From Paenibacillus barcinonensis (GTDB lineage Bacteria > Bacillota > Bacilli > Paenibacillales > Paenibacillaceae): a stretch of 64,000 bases of DNA. Both the position numbers and the translations under genes were made by a program. The stretch lies in contig NZ_QJSW01000017.1 in the NCBI RefSeq assembly GCF_003217495.1, positions 1 to 64,000 on the forward strand. Direction: 5' to 3'. This document shows, one piece after another, positions 61,434 to 64,000 of this stretch (within the stretch, counting starts at the first letter, position 1; every line of letters starts with the position of its first letter). The notes below the pieces were generated by a model. It was given only the letters and a program-made list of their open reading frames with translations. It searched no databases and was not told where the DNA came from.

Positions 61434-62342
61434 CTATTCGAAGATGGCAAAGATCGTAATTACACTGACGACATATAAAATAACGGTAATCAAAATAGGC
61501 TTGTCCTCAAACAAAACACGGTCCGGGGAGCCTCCTTGATTTTTCATATGGATCAGATACAAATACCGAAACATGCCATAAATGACCAGAGGAATGGTCC
61601 ACATCAGATGAATGGTGCGATCTGACGTAAAGGTAAATAAGGAGTAGCTGATAATGGTTGCCGTCGTTACGATGGTATTAAACTGATCTAACAGCGTAAT
61701 CGAGTAGTTATCCAGCACCTTGCGATGTGATCCTGTGTTGCCTTCCAGCAAAGTAAGTTCATTTCTCCGTTTACCAATCGCCAGAAACAAAGATAACAAC
61801 ATCGTGCAGATCAGGAACCATGGCGTGAAGGGCACATGAATCAACACACCGCCAGCAATCGCACGCAGCACGAATCCGGCCGCAATTGTCATCATATCCA
61901 GTATGACCAAATGTTTAAGTACAAAAGAATATGAGACGTTCAGCAGGAAGTATACGATGCATAGCACACCGAAAAGTGGATTCATCACAAAAGCTGCTAT
62001 CAGAGAAAGCACCAGCAGTACAATACCGAAAATAATCGCATGGACAGGGTGCACCTGGCCTGACGCGATCGGTCGAAACTGCTTGGTCGGGTGTTGCTTG
62101 TCCCGCTCCCGGTCCACAACATCATTTAAAATATACACACAGCCCGCTACCAGGCTAAACAGCAGAAAGCCAGCGATCGTGGCAGCAATAGTCTCCGTTC
62201 GAATCTCTTCAAACGAAAATAATAATGCCGCAAATAATAGCAAATTTTTGGTCCACTGCTTGGGTCTTAACAGCTTGAACAAGCCGGATATCGTACCCGC
62301 ACCGCTCCCCGATGATAAAGTATTTGTCCGTGATGAAAACAA
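61434..62342 (-). CDS. UbiA-family prenyltransferase, DPPR-synthase-like
   Basis: 302 residues, eight to nine helices. First Asp-rich motif ILNDVVDRERDKQHPTKQFR followed by PIASGQV, and second region SFVLKHLVILDMMTIAAGFV: these match decaprenyl-phosphate phosphoribosyltransferases (Rv3806c type), which transfer phosphoribose from PRPP to polyprenyl phosphate, better than menaquinone enzymes. RPKQWTKNLLLFAAL at the start is also typical. TTG 62342 follows AAGGGAG. First gene of the cluster. Confidence 0.87.
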   Translation of the reverse strand: MFSSRTNTLSSGSGAGTISGLFKLLRPKQWTKNLLLFAALLFSFEEIRTETIAATIAGFLLFSLVAGCVYILNDVVDRERDKQHPTKQFRPIASGQVHPVHAIIFGIVLLVLSLIAAFVMNPLFGVLCIVYFLLNVSYSFVLKHLVILDMMTIAAGFVLRAIAGGVLIHVPFTPWFLICTMLLSLFLAIGKRRNELTLLEGNTGSHRKVLDNYSITLLDQFNTIVTTATIISYSLFTFTSDRTIHLMWTIPLVIYGMFRYLYLIHMKNQGGSPDRVLFEDKPILITVILYVVSVITIFAIFE

Positions 62343-62460
62343 TTGCAGTAACTCCCTTCAGAAACAATTCTAACTTTCCAGTATATACAATTAACGTAAA
62401 GACTTAATCATAAGTTGCTTGGTTATTTTTGTAAAGAGCACAAATGATATATTTTCACAG

Positions 62461-62486
62461 AAAAAAGAGACCGTTTCCGGTCTCTT
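62461..62486 (-). terminator. dapL terminator
   Basis: AAGAGACCG / CGGTCTCTT with a 4-nt loop then TTTTTTC on the minus strand, about 40 nt after the stop. Confidence 0.92.
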
Positions 62487-62522
62487 CACACTGAGCTTCT
62501 TCGATTTTAACGTATGCTTCAA

Positions 62523-63776
62523 TTAAAATTCAAACTCAACATCACTCAGACGACGTTTAATTTCGGCAATAACCCGTTTCTCTTCCTCTTCACCGTTTGC
62601 GATAAACGTTACGGAGAAACGAACAAAGTTACCTGCATCATCCCAAGGTACGGAGGAGATCAGCTTCTCACGGATCAGGAATTGAGAGAAATCCTCACCG
62701 GATTCGAAGCGGCGTCCACCAACAACACCTTTTGGTGCTTCTACGTAAAGGAAGAAGGAACCTTTCGGTTTCTCAGCCTGGAAGCCAAGTTCATTTAATG
62801 CTGCTACCAGCATGTCATGACGACGGGAATATTTCTCAGCAATTTTCTCTGTAATTTCCGGATGACTCAAGCCATACGCTGCCGCTTTCTGGATCGCGAT
62901 GAATTGACCGGAATCATTGTTGTCCTTCACATCACTGAATGCTTTGACAACGAGCGGATTACCAGCAACAAAGCCAATTCTCCAACCCGTCATGTTGTAG
63001 GATTTGGACAAGGAGTGAAGCTCCACACCAACATCCTTCGCGCCAGGCACGGACAGGAAGCTGAACGGTTTTTTGCCATCATACGTCAACGCTGCATATG
63101 GTGCATCATGTACAACAACGACATTGTATTTTTTCGCCCATGCAACAACCTCAGTGAAAAACTCCACCGTTGCACTTGCACCAGTCGGGTTGTTCGGGTA
63201 GTTCAGATAGAGCAATTTTGCACGTTTTGCAATATCCTCGGGGATCGCCTGCAAATCAGGCAGGAAGTTGTTCTCTTTGGTCAATTGAACGTTAAATACT
63301 TCTCCGCCCAGATATTTGGTATGTGTACCCATGACCGGATAACCAGGAACAGTCATAATCGTTACGTCTCCCGGGTTAATGAAGCACGAAGGCATCATTG
63401 CCAAAGCCGGCTTGGAGCCGATGGAGTGGACGATTTCAGTGTCCGCATCAATCCCGTCAACGTTAAATACGTTTTTCAGGTATGCTGCTGCCGCTGCCTT
63501 GAACTCAGGAATACCGTTATCGGCATATCCGCGGTTCTCCGGCTTGGCCGCTTCTGCAGCAAGTGCAGCAACAATGCCTGCATCTGCCATTTCATCCGGT
63601 TCACCCACCCCAAGGTCGATCAACTCGACATCAGGAAAGTCTTTTTTTGCAGAAGCCTTAGCACGTTTGATTTTCTCGAATTTATAGATGTTGGTGTCTT
63701 TACCATAGTTGGAGCCGCCGATACGGTCAGCAAAATTAGTTTGGATGTACGTTTCTTGATATTGTTCAATACTCAT
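62523..63776 (-). CDS. dapL: LL-diaminopimelate aminotransferase
   Basis: 417 residues, fold type I PLP enzyme converting tetrahydrodipicolinate directly to LL-diaminopimelate for lysine and cell-wall synthesis. Marks: VELIDLGVGEPDEMADAGIV, RGYADNGIPEFKAAAAAYLK, LLYLNYPNNPTGASATVEFF and the PLP lysine in LHSLSKSYNMTGWRIGFVAG. A clear DapL rather than a general aspartate aminotransferase. Start is ambiguous: GAGGAG lies 12 bases before ATG 63776 and touches ATG 63788. Confidence 0.9.
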   Translation of the reverse strand: MSIEQYQETYIQTNFADRIGGSNYGKDTNIYKFEKIKRAKASAKKDFPDVELIDLGVGEPDEMADAGIVAALAAEAAKPENRGYADNGIPEFKAAAAAYLKNVFNVDGIDADTEIVHSIGSKPALAMMPSCFINPGDVTIMTVPGYPVMGTHTKYLGGEVFNVQLTKENNFLPDLQAIPEDIAKRAKLLYLNYPNNPTGASATVEFFTEVVAWAKKYNVVVVHDAPYAALTYDGKKPFSFLSVPGAKDVGVELHSLSKSYNMTGWRIGFVAGNPLVVKAFSDVKDNNDSGQFIAIQKAAAYGLSHPEITEKIAEKYSRRHDMLVAALNELGFQAEKPKGSFFLYVEAPKGVVGGRRFESGEDFSQFLIREKLISSVPWDDAGNFVRFSVTFIANGEEEEKRVIAEIKRRLSDVEFEF

Positions 63777-63887
63777 AATGCGATTCATCTCCTCATTGTG
63801 ACACAAATTTCTCATGTTTTAATATGAAGCATTTGAGCATACAACACCATGGACAAAATATCCGAACATTTGTACTTTCTACAAAGG

Positions 63888-64000
63888 TCAGCGGCTTCTC
63901 AGCGAAGCCAGTACATCCTCCATATCCTGCGGGATCGGTGCAGTGAATTCCATATACTCTCCTGTAGAAGGATGTACAAAACCAAGCGTTGCAGCATGCA
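63888..64000 (-). CDS. RluA/RluD-family pseudouridine synthase (partial, C-terminal end)
   Basis: The last 37 codons of a minus-strand gene cut by the window edge: HAATLGFVHPSTGEYMEFTA followed by PIPQDMEDVLASLRSR. This is the standard C terminus of RluD-type enzymes, which isomerise uridines in 23S rRNA. The catalytic Asp is outside the window. Confidence 0.85.
   Translation of the reverse strand, partial: HAATLGFVHPSTGEYMEFTAPIPQDMEDVLASLRSR

Overview
The window reads as chromosomal DNA of a Gram-positive, endospore-forming Firmicute, most likely Paenibacillus. Supporting signs are AGGAGG-type ribosome sites before nearly every gene, a PyrR-regulated pyr operon, Bacillus-like SpeA, Ohr, NucB, YqzG, YjcZ and YhgE proteins, LL-diaminopimelate aminotransferase, and many small proteins without clear function. 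The species assignment is inference; no rRNA or species marker lies here.

Layout. 1-740 holds the start of gnd (cut by the window edge). 950-15400 is a mosaic of small genes: a SUFU-domain protein, an MFS transporter, arginine decarboxylase speA, a DUF1292 protein, an Ohr peroxidase with an operator-embedded promoter, a CotH-like lipoprotein kinase, a tRNA-Val beside gene debris, small regulators and a manganese catalase. 15500-19500 is an iron-siderophore permease pair under a Fur box, followed by an ABC exporter-type half transporter. 19600-26000 carries a GDPD phosphodiesterase, a YjcZ-like microprotein, a LOG-family protein, ung and a MalY/PatB lyase divergent from an XRE regulator. 26100-29040 is one large M16C peptidase. 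29230-30150 is a decayed prophage scar (tail-protein and integrase fragments) abutting tRNA-Leu(TAA). 30370-38500 has a NucB-like nuclease, a LOV-domain histidine kinase without a partner, a half-length MFS protein, a second YjcZ-like microprotein, a MidA-like methyltransferase with a TPR tail, and a tRNA-fMet/tRNA-Ile2 pair.

38650-45930 is a five-gene minus-strand operon: a LolD-type ATPase, a lipoprotein adaptor, a 974-residue FtsX/MacB-type permease with a Gly-rich insert, a second ATPase carrying an AbrB-like tail, and a sugar-type solute-binding lipoprotein. Its substrate is unknown. 46080-55660 is the pyr operon pyrR-pyrB-pyrC-carA-carB-pyrF-pyrE, with a sigma-A promoter, PyrR-binding hairpin and attenuator. 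It lacks pyrP, pyrK and pyrD, and a 212-bp palindromic element sits between pyrC and carA. Divergent from it is a YhgE/Pip-family protein whose extracellular stalk is built from two families of 17- and 18-residue repeats.

58800-62340 is a five-gene minus-strand cluster: a UbiA enzyme of the DPPR-synthase type, an HAD phosphatase, two overlapping SMR-like four-helix transporters and a GT-C-like multispanning protein. Together these look like a route to make, dephosphorylate, flip and use a polyprenyl-phosphate-linked pentose for cell-surface decoration. The window closes with dapL and the C-terminal end of an RluD-family pseudouridine synthase.

Best candidates for something undescribed are the 38650-45930 transporter operon and the 58800-62340 polyprenyl-pentose cluster. 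Next come the orphan LOV kinase, the repeat-built YhgE stalk and the palindromic element in the pyr operon. No CRISPR array, intact insertion sequence or rRNA gene was seen.
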